From NCBI GenBank assembly GCA_016648135.1, contig JADDOH010004250.1, positions 62,001-126,000 on the forward strand: a stretch of 64,000 bases of DNA. Reading direction: 5' to 3'. This DNA is from Agrypnia vestita. Lineage: Eukaryota > Arthropoda > Insecta > Trichoptera > Phryganeidae. Position numbers and translations under genes: made by a program. Every line of letters begins with the position of its first letter. The stretch's first letter is position 1. The notes below the pieces were generated by a model that was given only the letters and a program-made list of their open reading frames with translations, ran no database searches and was not told the DNA's origin. Positions 14,001 to 24,900 of this stretch are shown in pieces.

Positions 14001-15844
14001 GAATCACTTGGCTGAGTCTTGGTCAGTTATCTTCAAAGGGCTGACTTTCAATATGCCAAGTCGTTAAACGTTGAGTGATTCTAGTTCAATTAACTATCGG
14101 CCTAGGCATCCAATTGAATGCCGGCGTTTAATGAACGGCCTAGGCGTCCAACTAACTGGCTAATTTAACCAGATGACTGCGACATATATATAATACAGAG
14201 AAGTTTCTGAATGTGAAAACCTGAGAAAATTTTCTCCTGCGTCTCGTTTAGTTCTTATGGTCTTCAGATAACTTTAATGGTGACTGTACACTCTCAACAA
14301 GAGTTCACCTGTGTACCCTCCTTTCATAACTTGAAGTGTGGAAGATAAGCAAAATCAAAGTTTGCATTTTTTTTCAATATCTCTGGCTTATCCTATATTG
14401 AATATTAAAAATTCATTCGCTTTGATCCAAGTCAAATAGAAAAAAAAATACCGTGTGTCCCCTCCCTCTTCCATCTTTTGTCCTAGATTGTACCAGTCTC
14501 TTCATAAACTCTGCTCTCCTTGCTTTGAATTCATTTACTGTTAAACCCGCAACTAGCTCCCCTGGACCAACAATATGTGGATGTGTGTGACAGGTGGGTT
14601 GGCCCATGACACCGAGCGGGACTCCATTGTCTATGGTCACATTATTTTTCTGAATTTCAGGAATGTGGCCGGATGAGGAACTTGATGCACATCTGGCATT
14701 TGATGCAATATGGCGACATCTTTTGGCTGAAATTTTAAAGTGGCATTTCAAATCTTGATGGCTTGATAACACAAAAACTACAGAAAATGCGCCTGTATGT
14801 TAAGAACGTTTAAGTCAGAATAAATAGTTTTATTCATAACACAAAGAAAAAAAATTCCAAGAACTGAAGAAAGTTTAACAATTTAAAATGTCTTAGATAT
14901 TATTATAGATAGATATTATAGATAGATAAATATTAGATAGATTAAAAGTTATAAGATAATGCATCCACATTCATACATATTCGCATGCAGCTGCGCATAC
15001 TTGACAGCTGATACATTGTTGTTTTTAAATTTTCAGTCTATTTAAAAGAAATAATGCCATTTATATATTCATTGAAATCTGATTTATTACTTTTAGCTAG
15101 TTAAAATCTAACGAACTACTAATTAACCATCACGCCGTTTTCTCGCAGAGGTGGGCAGAGAAAATAGCATGCCACGCTGTTCTATCCCGACACACCACTT
15201 TTGCTTTGACAATGTTTATACAAAAAAATAATCCATAATATTAAGAAAAAAACTTTTTCTTCTCCCCGGAAACGTGATAATTAGTGTAGATAGTTTTTGG
15301 GTTATTCAGCCATTGAACGATACCCATCTGATTTATACAGAGGTATAGAGTTTATGAAAAATCAACAGTAAAATTAATCCAATTTCTTTAAGAAAATTAA
15401 TAAAACTATTTAAATATCCCAATATAATATTTTATAAACAGAGGTAAAAATATATCTTGAGTATGTCTGAAAATATTTATTTTTACCAGAATCGGAAAGC
15501 AGGTGAGCTATTCTTTTGGGAAATGTAAGCATCTTATTGTACACGAATTATATTAGTTAGTGATTATGGTTCATTGTCAAAACAGAAAGAGTTCAAATTA
15601 TTTAATGACAAAGTGTTAATTTAATTCTATTTGAATTCGGTTTATATTAGACAAAGTATGCCTAAAAGGTTAAAAGAACTGTCACAAATCTGTCAATTTT
15701 TCTCGTCTTATCTTGTTAATAGATATTTGTGGTCTACTTCATTCAAGACCCATAGACAAGGGTTTTGCTTTTATCATCTATGCTTTTATCAATCCATTTC
15801 CATTCTGCAACGGTGTTACCAAATGGACGGCGCGATTTCTCCAT
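5037..15844 (-). CDS. XPNPEP3: Xaa-Pro aminopeptidase 3 (mitochondrial, M24B), 9 exons
   Basis: Proline aminopeptidase of the XPNPEP3/Icp55 type. It removes N-terminal residues before proline or trims imported mitochondrial proteins. Exons (transcript order): 15820-15844 (tentative), 14452-14777, 12367-12519, 12044-12180, 11136-11377, 9512-9682, 8098-8342, 6882-7002, 5037-5212. All introns are GT-AG and phases agree, giving about 531 aa (human about 507). The N-terminal domain shows [11 protein letters not shown] and [12 protein letters not shown]; then [12 protein letters not shown]. All five dinuclear-metal ligands are present: D350 (LLLVDSG), D361 (SDITRTWP), H445 (HHVSHYLG), E472 (ITVEPG), E496 (IRIEDD). 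The Arg/Lys/Ser-rich N-terminus suits a mitochondrial presequence. Uncertain: the start. The second exon has no early ATG; the ATG at 15844 splices in phase but its donor is weak. At 11377 the upstream acceptor is needed, because a CAG 8 nt further in would shift the frame. Confidence 0.9.
5543..5832. repeat. Interspersed repeat with TACTCCC / GGGAGTA ends (copy 1)
   Basis: This stretch, in an XPNPEP3 intron, is the reverse complement of most of the insert at 18079-18401, sharing TTTCGGGTTTCGTGTC, ACAACTT.GTATG, AGTTTCAGCTC and GTGGCGTCTGATTG. On its left it continues into a sequence also seen at about 42720-42790 (ttcagagc...aataaaagcatgt), so the complete element is longer and the 18 kb copy lacks that part. 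Family unknown. Confidence 0.7.
6624..6816 (-). mobile_element. tRNA-derived SINE (copy 1)
   Basis: Read on the minus strand it starts GGAGTAGTCTTGTGGTT, carries a pol III B-box GGTTCGAACC within GCGGGTTCGAACCTCACT, continues GTTAGTCCTATTTTCATAGC and ends CGCATCTCTATT plus an A-run (the T-run at about 6624-6633). Related copies lie at 19186-19372, 19440-19610 and 61670-61775. It sits in an XPNPEP3 intron just downstream of the 6882-7002 exon. Confidence 0.85.
7775..7985. repeat. Partial copy of a long-inverted-repeat (fold-back) family
   Basis: It shares GAGGTATC.T.A.CAGCTGC, TCTCTAGCATAGTCCA and TTAATTAAT.ATC with the full fold-back at 50697-51250, and it ends in GTGTTCTCAGAAC, the complement of that family's outer end. 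An internal deletion removes part of the arm. Intronic in XPNPEP3. Confidence 0.7.
8405..8470. mobile_element. One-ended Harbinger-like MITE remnant
   Basis: TAA at 8402-8404 is followed by GGGCCGGTTGTGTCAAC, matching the TAA-flanked MITE family at 2871 and 41541. The matching right end is not visible, so the copy is truncated or rearranged. Intronic in XPNPEP3. Confidence 0.5.
8695..9196 (+). mobile_element. Probable solo LTR with a scrap of internal sequence
   Basis: About 502 bp starting TGTGGTGGCC and ending CAACTCTACA (TG...CA). Inside are a TATA-like TATATAAGCACG at about 8980 and an AATAAA at about 9131, in the order U3-R-U5 would need. Immediately after the right end comes AAGGGAGTGGTGACCC, the kind of segment that follows the 5' LTR in insect Ty3/gypsy elements. 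ACATA precedes the left end and recurs at about 9258, after 60 bp of internal-looking sequence. The GC-rich ORFs across it are not genes. No second LTR and no gag/pol were seen. Lies in an XPNPEP3 intron. Confidence 0.55.
9245..9445. repeat. Half copy of the long-inverted-repeat family
   Basis: Contains AAGCCAGCTCATA, AGACTTCCATACA, GCTTTGTCTCTGTGA and TTATCTTAATTAAT, in the same order as 51130-51240 and 55380-55510. Only one arm is present. It ends about 65 bp before the 9512-9682 XPNPEP3 exon. Confidence 0.7.
9772..10260. mobile_element. 489-bp TA-flanked fold-back element
   Basis: The outer ends (GAGTGTAACATAGCTACTCC and the complement of GGAGTAACTCTGTTACACCC) are inverted and lie between TA dinucleotides. 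The arms stay complementary well inwards (GGTGGATTCCTGCCTCGATT; AACCATGACC; TTTGCATTTTTTTT) to a centre near 10000. There is no ORF. Its interior is shared with 41320-42009 and 14358-14451. Intronic in XPNPEP3. Confidence 0.85.
13344..14188. mobile_element. 845-bp element with very long terminal inverted repeats
   Basis: The left arm TATATGTCGCAGCCATCTAG is mirrored by CTGCGACATATATA on the right. The complementarity runs about 100 bp (AATTAGCCAGTTA.TTGGACGC, CGTTCATTAAACGC.GGCATT) and then continues more weakly through CAACGTTTA. It holds no transposase. A tRNA-like segment (13768-13850) sits inside. Located in XPNPEP3 intron 2. Family not recognised. Confidence 0.85.
13768..13850 (-). mobile_element. 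tRNA-like SINE head, second type
   Basis: On the minus strand, TAGTGGTCAGAGCACC (A-box-like) is followed 20-odd bases later by GGGTTCGAATTCC (B-box). The internal promoter order is right, but no acceptor stem or intact cloverleaf could be drawn, so this is not called a functional tRNA. The sequence differs from the 6624/19186/61670 SINE family. Confidence 0.55.
14358..14451. repeat. Truncated fold-back repeat abutting an XPNPEP3 splice donor
   Basis: ATCAAAGTTTGCATTTTTTT, GAATATTAAAAATTCAT and AAGTCAAATA match the interiors of 41320-42009 and 9772-10260. The copy runs into the A-rich stretch that, read on the minus strand, forms the first intronic bases after the XPNPEP3 exon ending at 14452. 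Confidence 0.65.
15124..15212 (-). repeat. LINE 3' tail fragment
   Basis: ACCATCACGCCGTTTTCTCG followed by GGCAGAGAAAATAGC matches, with differences, the antisense 3' end of the LINEs at 31311 and 55566 (ACCATCACGCCGTTTCCCCG, GGCAGAGAGGATAGAGC). A further match to the same region (attcatacatattcgcatgc) lies at about 14970-14990. Confidence 0.6.
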
Positions 15845-15972
15845 AAATTAAATTCCAACCAATAAACAGTGGTACATTTGCGAACAAAAACGTCACTGGC
15901 CCAATGTGTATTTTGATATACATGCGCATCTAGCTCATCTAGCTGTCATGTCGGTTTTTCCATGGTGAAAAA
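15845..15972. promoter_or_regulatory. Candidate bidirectional promoter between XPNPEP3 and Raf
   Basis: If XPNPEP3 starts at 15844, its start codon and that of Raf are only 128 bp apart and diverge. The interval has a CCAAT box (CCAACCAATAA at about 15854-15864), a feature common in bidirectional promoters, and no TATA box was recognised. It also holds short upstream ATGs in the Raf direction. This remains inference until transcript ends are mapped. Confidence 0.5.
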
Positions 15973-18900
15973 ATGGCAGTTACTAGAGAAAAAGAAAATA
16001 GTACAAGAAGATTTAATGGAAATATACCCACACTGTCTTTTAATAGTGATAACATGTCTACGTCGACGGACAGTGAGGATTTGGCAGATCCGGTGACGTA
16101 CGAGCTTAGGAATATTCAGAGTATTATCAACGTGACTCGCGAGAATATAGACGCGCTGAACGCCAAGTTCGCAGGCTTCCAGCATCCCCCTTCCATGTAC
16201 CTCACTGAATATCAAGAGCTGACGTCTAAGCTGCACAATCTGGAGCTGGAAGAACACAAACTGATTGAGCAAATACAGACAGAGTCGCCGGACAGGAACG
16301 ATGACAGTTATTCCTTTCACGACGACAATGTCAAGAAATATGACACCCTGACCAGGCTGCCGAAGGTGTTTTTAAGGGCGCATTTGCCTAATCAACAGCG
16401 GACCAGTGTTCAGGTGAAAGAGGGAGTGACCTTGCGTGAGGCCCTCTGCAAAGCCTTAAAGTTGAGAAACTTGACTTGTGAAATGTGTGAGGTTGTGAGG
16501 AGTGCAACGGACTATCCTATTCCTTGGGACGTCGATATCACGACTATAGATGCGGAAGAGGTAAGTCGTCTTCCGTTGTTGATTTACCATTTGTTCTTTT
16601 TCTGCGAATGCATCGTATTTTTGAGCTTTATAGTTTTACTATGAAGTTAATAGTTTTGCTTTTTTATTCATGAAATATACTTCTTGAATGATTTATGACA
16701 TCGCGGATTGGGGGCAGGGACACAAGAGGGGTTGCGTAGAATTTTTTCAGAGAACTTGTAAGGTAGAAAAATTAAGTGGGTCATTCTAAAACTGAGAATT
16801 TTCTCACATACTTTTTTAAAAATATATTAGCTATAATGCAAATATAATATATTCGTGGGTATGTAAATATGTACGTACCTTGACCACAACAAGTTAATGT
16901 ATTTGTGGTGAATATAATTTATGTACTTGATTATAACTGTGATTCATGGTTTGTATTCAAGATTAAATATTTTTATTTTTTGTACAAGCAACTCATTAAA
17001 AAATGTATTTATTATTTAAACTCTCTCAACGTTTTCTATAATCAATCTCACAATTCTTGCAAAATGCACTTCATAAACATCTTGCTTATATGGAAAACAT
17101 GAACTTCAATGAATATTGATGGGACATTGTAATTCTACATTTTCAATTAAAATTTTAAAAAATTCATTTTTTATTCATGTTACGTTAGCCAAGATGATCG
17201 ATAAACTGATTAAAAATGAATGAATTAAAATGTCTGTGAGATATGCATAATAAATACCGTATAACAATGAATAACGTCTTGGAAGGAACTTGTTTGTGAA
17301 CCCAGAGCTGCCTATTAATTATTTATTAACTCAATCGCAGCACCATGTGGAAATCGTAATAATCAGTTCCTATGGAAAAAATTATAGTAGCAATTATATG
17401 TATACAGCTAAGACTATCTTGTTATTATCACTTATTGCTTACTATGCTAAAAGGATGACAATAGCATTGTGATAATCCTAAGAAAAATAGAGACATACTT
17501 ATTTATATACGTGTAGTTTCTACGAGAAATTTGAAGATATCATCAATCAAACATAATAATTTCATTGTCTGTACGTCCGCCTATCTGTCTCCATAACTTC
17601 ATCTAATGTCCGTAATTCTGTTCAAATTTACGGCTTAAAAGACGGCCGGAGATGGGGCTTAAACCCCGGGCTATCAAACCCGAACCGGCCGTTTCATGCA
17701 TGTTGCCATGGCTGCCTCTCCGTGGAGCGCCAAAAAATGCTATAAATATATACTAGGGCTTAGCAAAGACGTAAACCAGTGTTCCATCATTTTTATAGTG
17801 GAAATATTGTCGTTAACCGGTCGGCTGCCGGAGCGCAGATCTGTGCAAAAACTTTTGTATCCTCTATGTGCCTGAACGCAAATCTGTGCTCGGCCTATTT
17901 GACCTGCATTTATGGGTTTTTAAAGCTTATTATTAGTTGTATCTCAAGTTTTCGAATGAATGAACGAGTTCTATTTGTCAAGTAACCTCGTTTGTCACGC
18001 AAACTGGACAAAAAATCATTCCAAATGTCGTCTTCGAACTGCGCATTAATTGTCTTATTTATATTTTAAAAAAGTGTTTTTACTCCCTTTATATTAACTC
18101 GTGGCGTCTGATTGATTGATTGCTTGTCTGACAAAAAACTTTGGATTGATTTTTAACCCTTTTCCCGTGATCCAATTGAGCTGAAACTTTGCAAGTAGAC
18201 TCGTGGCGGAATCAAGAAGATCTATCAAATTTTCTTTAAAAAAAAAAATAATTATAGAATAATTTTGGATTTTTCAAATATTTAATGATTTTTTCATACA
18301 AGTTGTATGGAGATTCCGACGCATGTCGTAGACACGAAACCCGAAAATGAGAAAGGGAGTATTGTAAAAACTTGGATTTTATGGGTTACTTTTTTTAAAA
18401 TAAAAAAGTGTTAAAATTAAGTATTTTTGTATTCTTTGATATATTTAGAACGAAAATATTGAAATACAATATCTTTAGTGTTATTGCTTTTATGGTTTTA
18501 TTCGATAAACATGTGCGTCTATTTCTGACAGTAAATTTCGTTACTTATTTTCATAATTAATAAATAAGTAATTATTGAAGTCTGTGTATTGAGAAACCAG
18601 AAATTGCAACTTCTCAGTGATTATTGTTGATTTTTACATGAATATAACCATCACAAAAAAGTGTCTAAATAACAGCAATCGTGCACGAAATTGCGCAGCA
18701 GACAGGGTACATTCCGCGTTATGTTCGGCCGGCATCCGACCGGTTAATTCAATATTTATATAAATTAGCAGATGTGTGTGAAACAATCCGGTTTCTACTA
18801 GTGATGGTATTTTAACTAGTGATACACTAACCGTTATTTCAGATTTGTAACTGATTACGTTGATGATGTGCAACTGATTTTTTGCAACTCGACAGGCAAC

Positions 18901-21900
18901 CACCAGTATTAGACTACAATTACATATATCTTAGTTATTAATTATTGATACAATAAGGGCCTGCTGTTTGATCAGAAGCAAGAGTAATAGTTAAGAAAAA
19001 AGCATAGATTTTTGCATTCTCCACCAATCAAAACACCCATTTTCGTAAAAATCTATGCTTTTCGCTTAACTCTTACTCTAACTTCTGATCAAACAACAGG
19101 CCCTAAGATACAAATCCCAAATAACTGTACCAAAAATAATGAGGTTGAATAATGGTTTAACCATTACTAGTTTTAAAATAATATAAGGAGTAGCTTGTTG
19201 GTCTTTTGGTTAGGACTCTCTTCTCGTGATCCAAAGATCGCGGGTTCTAACCTCACTCCGGACCAACAGGGGTTAGTCCTATTTTCATAGCACAAGCGTT
19301 TAGCTTAATTTGAAAATAGTAATAATATTGATGTGACACGTTTTCCGTGTTCGCATCTCTATTTAAAAAAAATATATATAAGAACTTATTTTACATAATA
19401 TTAGTCATGTCAAAATTCACATAGTGCGGTAAAAGTTTTTATTTTTGAAATAGAGATGTGAACATGGAATACATGTCACATCAATATTCTTGCTATTCTC
19501 AAAAAATGCTTGTGCTATGAAAATAGGACTAACTTGCTGTTATCCTGGAACGGGACTCAAACCATCAGATCACTAGGCAAGCGCCATGACCACTATACCA
19601 AAAGCTACCCTTGTACTATATATAATCGGCCATATTCTAAAATAAGCAATATTGCTATTTCTGTATCTTGACAGTTATTGTATAACATTGTAATGCCTCC
19701 AACCTTTAAGTTTGACACGTTTTAAATTAATGAATTCAATAAATTAGAAAGCTAATTATTCATAATTGTGGATAACTTAAAGTTTGTTTACACAAAACAA
19801 CGAGAATAGACCTGACTGATTGTTGGAGATTTGATTGAATGCAGACGTTAAAGTTGAAAAGGGGAAGGTGCATGTGACTTTATTTTATGAATCCATATTT
19901 AATATCTTTATTTTATGAAAAAGGTGATATAAATTTCTATTCCTAATCTGTTTTTATTTGAACTGTTTCTGTATACAACTTCATATCGACGCTGCTCCTA
20001 TTTTAGTTTGCGTGCATCATATTTGTTTCTTGAATCTGTAAGAAATATAATGGATTTATAAAAAAAATCGTAACCACGGTATCACCAAAATGCGGCAAGA
20101 CAATCACCAAATCCTGGCCTACCGCGTGGAGCAAGAAAGAAATGGAAGTCACAGGGCTTATGACCTATTGATGACTGATTTTATCCTTTACGCCATGGCT
20201 AGGTTCACCATTTCTTTCATCTCCTCCCTCCCCCCTTAGAGTAAAATTTTTACTAATCCATTTTATGCATGTTCAGAGGCATTAGGAGCCCTCGGAGTAT
20301 TCCGTTCTTCGGACCTGCGCAACCAGATGTGATATGATCTTTTCGGATGTTTATCAACCAAGAAGACCCGCTTAAGTGTTCTTGAGTTCAAGACTTTCAG
20401 TTCTCAGTGCTGTAGTGCACAGTTCTCTTGGAAACATATGTTGCCCCGAAGTGGAGTCCATAATTAATCTCCAGTCTTGCGTTTTTATGATTACAATAAT
20501 TTAATTTAAACACTGTTGAGTAATAATATGTAAACCTAAGCGTTTTCAGTGGTGACACCCATCATATTCAGAGGCAACATTAGAACTGACAATAAAAATA
20601 AATATGGCCAAACAATATAATGTATGGGGAGGGTTGTCATTAATATTACAATGTAGAAAATAGAAAATTAAATGGTTACTTATTTGGTTTTTGTTATGTA
20701 AATAGAATATTTGCTTTTTTTTAAATTTCAATGGAAAATTGAATATCTGACCTCATACGAATCCCAACGTTTGCATTTTGGCCTTTTTCATATTCAACTT
20801 TCAAGTGGAACTGCGGAATTTCCCCAGAATATTGCATAAAGTAACAATGTTTGCATAGACCAGTTGGATGTTTGATATTGGACTTTTTTTTAAGCACCCA
20901 AAATGGAAATTCACAATAAGTTTATACATTATACAACTGTTACGGTTATTTATATGATGAATGTGAACCATTTGTTATAAATTTCTTTGTTTTATAAACA
21001 TCAATTTTATCAAATTCAAGTCAACAACTTGATTTGATTTTTATTGCGAGATTGTATAATTTCAACGCAGACTGAGTTAAATTATGAGTGAGGAATATTT
21101 TTTATTTTGTTAATTGACTGCAACCGGAAAAAAAGGCAAAAGAAAATATTGAAAATATATTAATGATTGCCTCAACAGCTATACAAATCTCAGATAAAAC
21201 AGAATTTGAGAAATATGAATACCCAATAAGCCCGCATTCTGTTAAATGGGAGAAAAATCATATTTGTAAGTAGGTCGTCCCATAAGTCTTATTTTTTTAA
21301 GTCCAAGCAATTAAAGAAGTCAACAATAAACACGTAAAAATGTTAATCAAGCCATGATATTCTCCATTTTTTCCCCAAGTTTACCTACCTTACCCACCCA
21401 CCTCTCAATCAATTTTTTTTACCCGATTCGTGAATTAATTAATTTTTTGAAGCAATAAATAATTCAATGTCTTTATTAATATGTATATGTTTTACTGCCT
21501 TATTCTTAAAATAGCAAGATTGTTGCAATGGTGATTGTTATCCCAACACCCAAAAATAGATGGGACATTTTTATTTATGCCCGTGTACTTACTTTGTTAA
21601 TTTACATGTACAATTTTTGCATTTTTATACGAGACCTTTGGAAAGTAGTCGTGGATCCGCATGGTCTAAGGATGTAAGGGATTTATAACAATATTCATTT
21701 TAATAACGCTTGTTATTAAAAACACAATGAAACAGAAATTCGGCCGTATTCCAAAAATAGCAATATGGGGATCTTAAGATCCCAATATTGTTATCCCAAC
21801 ACTTAATAGACAGGAATAAAAAAAATAAATAAACAAGACATAGGTATACATCAGTGATTGTTTCTTTCAGTTTCTACATGAAAGAGAGAGGGAGAAAGAA

Positions 21901-24900
21901 GTACATATATGACGGTTATTTGTCAAACGTCAAAATATAAATACGAGTCCAACTCGACAATTACATTTTGCCATAATCAGGATGCTGCGAAAGAAGAAAT
22001 TAATAAGTGCATATGAAATAATCTTTAGTAAATAATTGCTTTTATAAAAATAGTTGCTTGTGATAATTTCTTGCAGTATACAGTGGATGAAGAAGTTCTC
22101 TAAAAAATCCATTGATTTTTCTGTCTGTGCGAGCGAGTCTTGTCTTTTAAAATTACTCGCACATATTTTGCAAGTTGACACCTTTCACAATTTTTAAAAA
22201 TGTCTACGAACTGATATGGGATAAATTTTATTATTTCTAAATCCATTTCTGTCCATTATCAGGGCTGATGTGTGTCGATGATGTTGTGATTAAGTATTGG
22301 CTCACAATACCGTGTCGAAAACAACTATGGAAAATAATATAAGAAAATAATGTAAGCCTGTCGTGACACCCCAGGGCCCCCGGCACTTAGGGAGCCATTG
22401 CATTACTGTATTAGTAATTTTACATTATTCCATTTCAGGTGACGGTTCGCACATTGGACAAACTGCCCATCATGTCGCACATATCTCATCAGTTCATGCG
22501 GAAGACCTTCTTCACACTGGCCTTCTGCGAGTGCTGTCGTCGGCTGCTCTTCACCGGCTTCTACTGCAGTCAGTGTAATTACAAGTTCCATCAAAGGTGT
22601 GCGGACAAGGTACCCAGCATGTGTCATCAGGTAACATATTTCTTTTGGTATTTTTTATAACAATCTTGTAACATATATAATCACTACGTTTTCCAAATTG
22701 TCATTTGCGTACTGTTTTCGTTAAAAAAAAGAAAAGTGTAGATAAGAGATGAAATGAAAAAAATCTTTTGTAAGCTTTTGAAAGAAGTTACAATGAAGAA
22801 TTAATCTGTATGGATGGATAAATCTAGTGAATTTTTATTTTTTAATTTGGCTTTTCAAAACGTAAAAATCTGTTGCAAGATTTTGATGTAGTTTTAGAAA
22901 AACAGTTTCTGTCCCTGCTAAATGATAACTAGTTAGAAAGCTCATCAGAGACTGGACAAGAACAATATCTAAATATGTATATGAATATGTATAGCTAAAT
23001 ACACATTTGTTAAACAAATGTGAACTCTGAATGGGGATGACAAAAAATGTTTTTTTTTTTAAATTTGTTTGGAAAAATACATTATTTGAATAATGCAAGT
23101 ATCTAATAGTACTCCTTACAAGATTTTAATTCATCATGCATTTCAATCATTTCAGCAGTAATAATTTGGTGATACTGCTGTATACAGTAAGGGCTTGTTC
23201 AGACACAGCGGGAACCGTGCCGTTTCAGAATCGCATGAAATCCGTGCGGGTCTCATTTACCTAGGTTTGTATGTGATCGTTCAGACACAACCGTGCGGTT
23301 AGTCAACCGCTGCGGTGCCCGCAACCCGCACGGCGCCCGCACGATCCTATTACTATGGGGCCTCACGAGAGCGTTCAGTCGCGTTGCGGGCACCGCACGG
23401 TTCCATGTCACAACAGGAGCACGCGTGGATTATATTCTCTTTTCTATGGTTATGGATCGCTTTGACATTGAATTTTTTATTGATGAAGTGGAGAAAAGAC
23501 CTGTAATATGGTAGAAAAGACCTGTAATAGTGTGAGGATTACTCAAATGTGCCAAGAACCAAGCTTGGCAGGAGTTAGTGGAGATATTTGGAAATGGTGG
23601 AAAAAAGAGTATTTTAGAGAAGTAGGTATTTATTCACCAAAAATGAACTGACAGAATGATATTTATGTGTCTTGCCATGGAAGACGGCCGTCGTTAACAA
23701 AGTAATGAGCGAATATATCTCTGATATTCAAAGATAGAGAACGGCACCAGAACTGTCAAACTGACGTTTATTTTCGCGCGCACAAATCGCTTATTAACCG
23801 CGGCTGTGTGAACAGATGACACAAATCGCATGTTTTGAAACGCGATTCTGAAACTGAACGGTTCCCGCTGTGTCTGAACAAGCCCTAAGATAACAAAATT
23901 AAATTCATCTATACTTGAGTCATTGAGTATCAAGATATATCCATCCACCATTTTTATTTATTTTTTACGTTTGAATGCCAATATATTCTCTAAGCTCATT
24001 CTTACATTTTAAATAAGAGTTACTATAATTACTAGTATTATGATTACAAGTAATTTATTGCGTGTTGAAAATCAGCTAGAGTTCCAAATTTATTAGGATA
24101 AAGTATGAAAACATTTAAAAATATTTTATACACTCTTAAATTACCAAGTACTTTATTTCACTAAATCCCCGATAATGCGATGAATAGATTTATTTGCCTG
24201 CATTTCAAAAGTAACCTAAATCCATTGTCTGGTTTCAAAATATACTTAGGTCCATTTTAAAAGTTAAAATATCTCAGGAAATATAAAAGTTTCATACAGG
24301 TACATCATGTTATTTGAATGTTTTATTTTTAATTCCCTTTTCCATTAGTTTTTATTTCATATTATTCATGTTATAAATATAATATGTAAAACAGTTTTTT
24401 TTAATTTGCCAAAAAAATAGATCATGGCATCAGGTACCTAGGTTTTGATTTTGAACAAACTTTTTCGTCCAATTCAAATAAATTTTTACACTATTTTTGA
24501 TAGAAAATTATGCAATACAGTATGAATGTTTTTGGTTACTTTGCATATGATATTAAATTAAAACTTTTTGAAACTTGTAATTTTGTTAACTAAACTTCTA
24601 TTCCAGTTTGTTTTTCATATATGACCATCTATTTAGAGTATAGCAAGGGGCGTGCAGTGAGAACATTGAAGCATGTCTTTTTCTAAGCATGTATTTCAAA
24701 AAAAATCAGAATTAAAGATATATTTCGTAATATGTATTCCTATCTCAATAATTACCATATCATACTAATATCTCAATATTCTGTCACATAAATATTTAAT
24801 TTGGATATTTTTCCCCCAATATATATTTTCTTAAAATTCATACTTCAGTGTTCTCACTGCACGCACCTGGAGTATTGTAATAAATGTCAAGAATATTACG

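Noticed and set aside
23004..23025. Short inverted repeat CACATTTGTTAAACAAATGTG
   Set aside because: Arms of under 10 bp in AT-rich DNA, expected by chance; no neighbours or copies to support a function.
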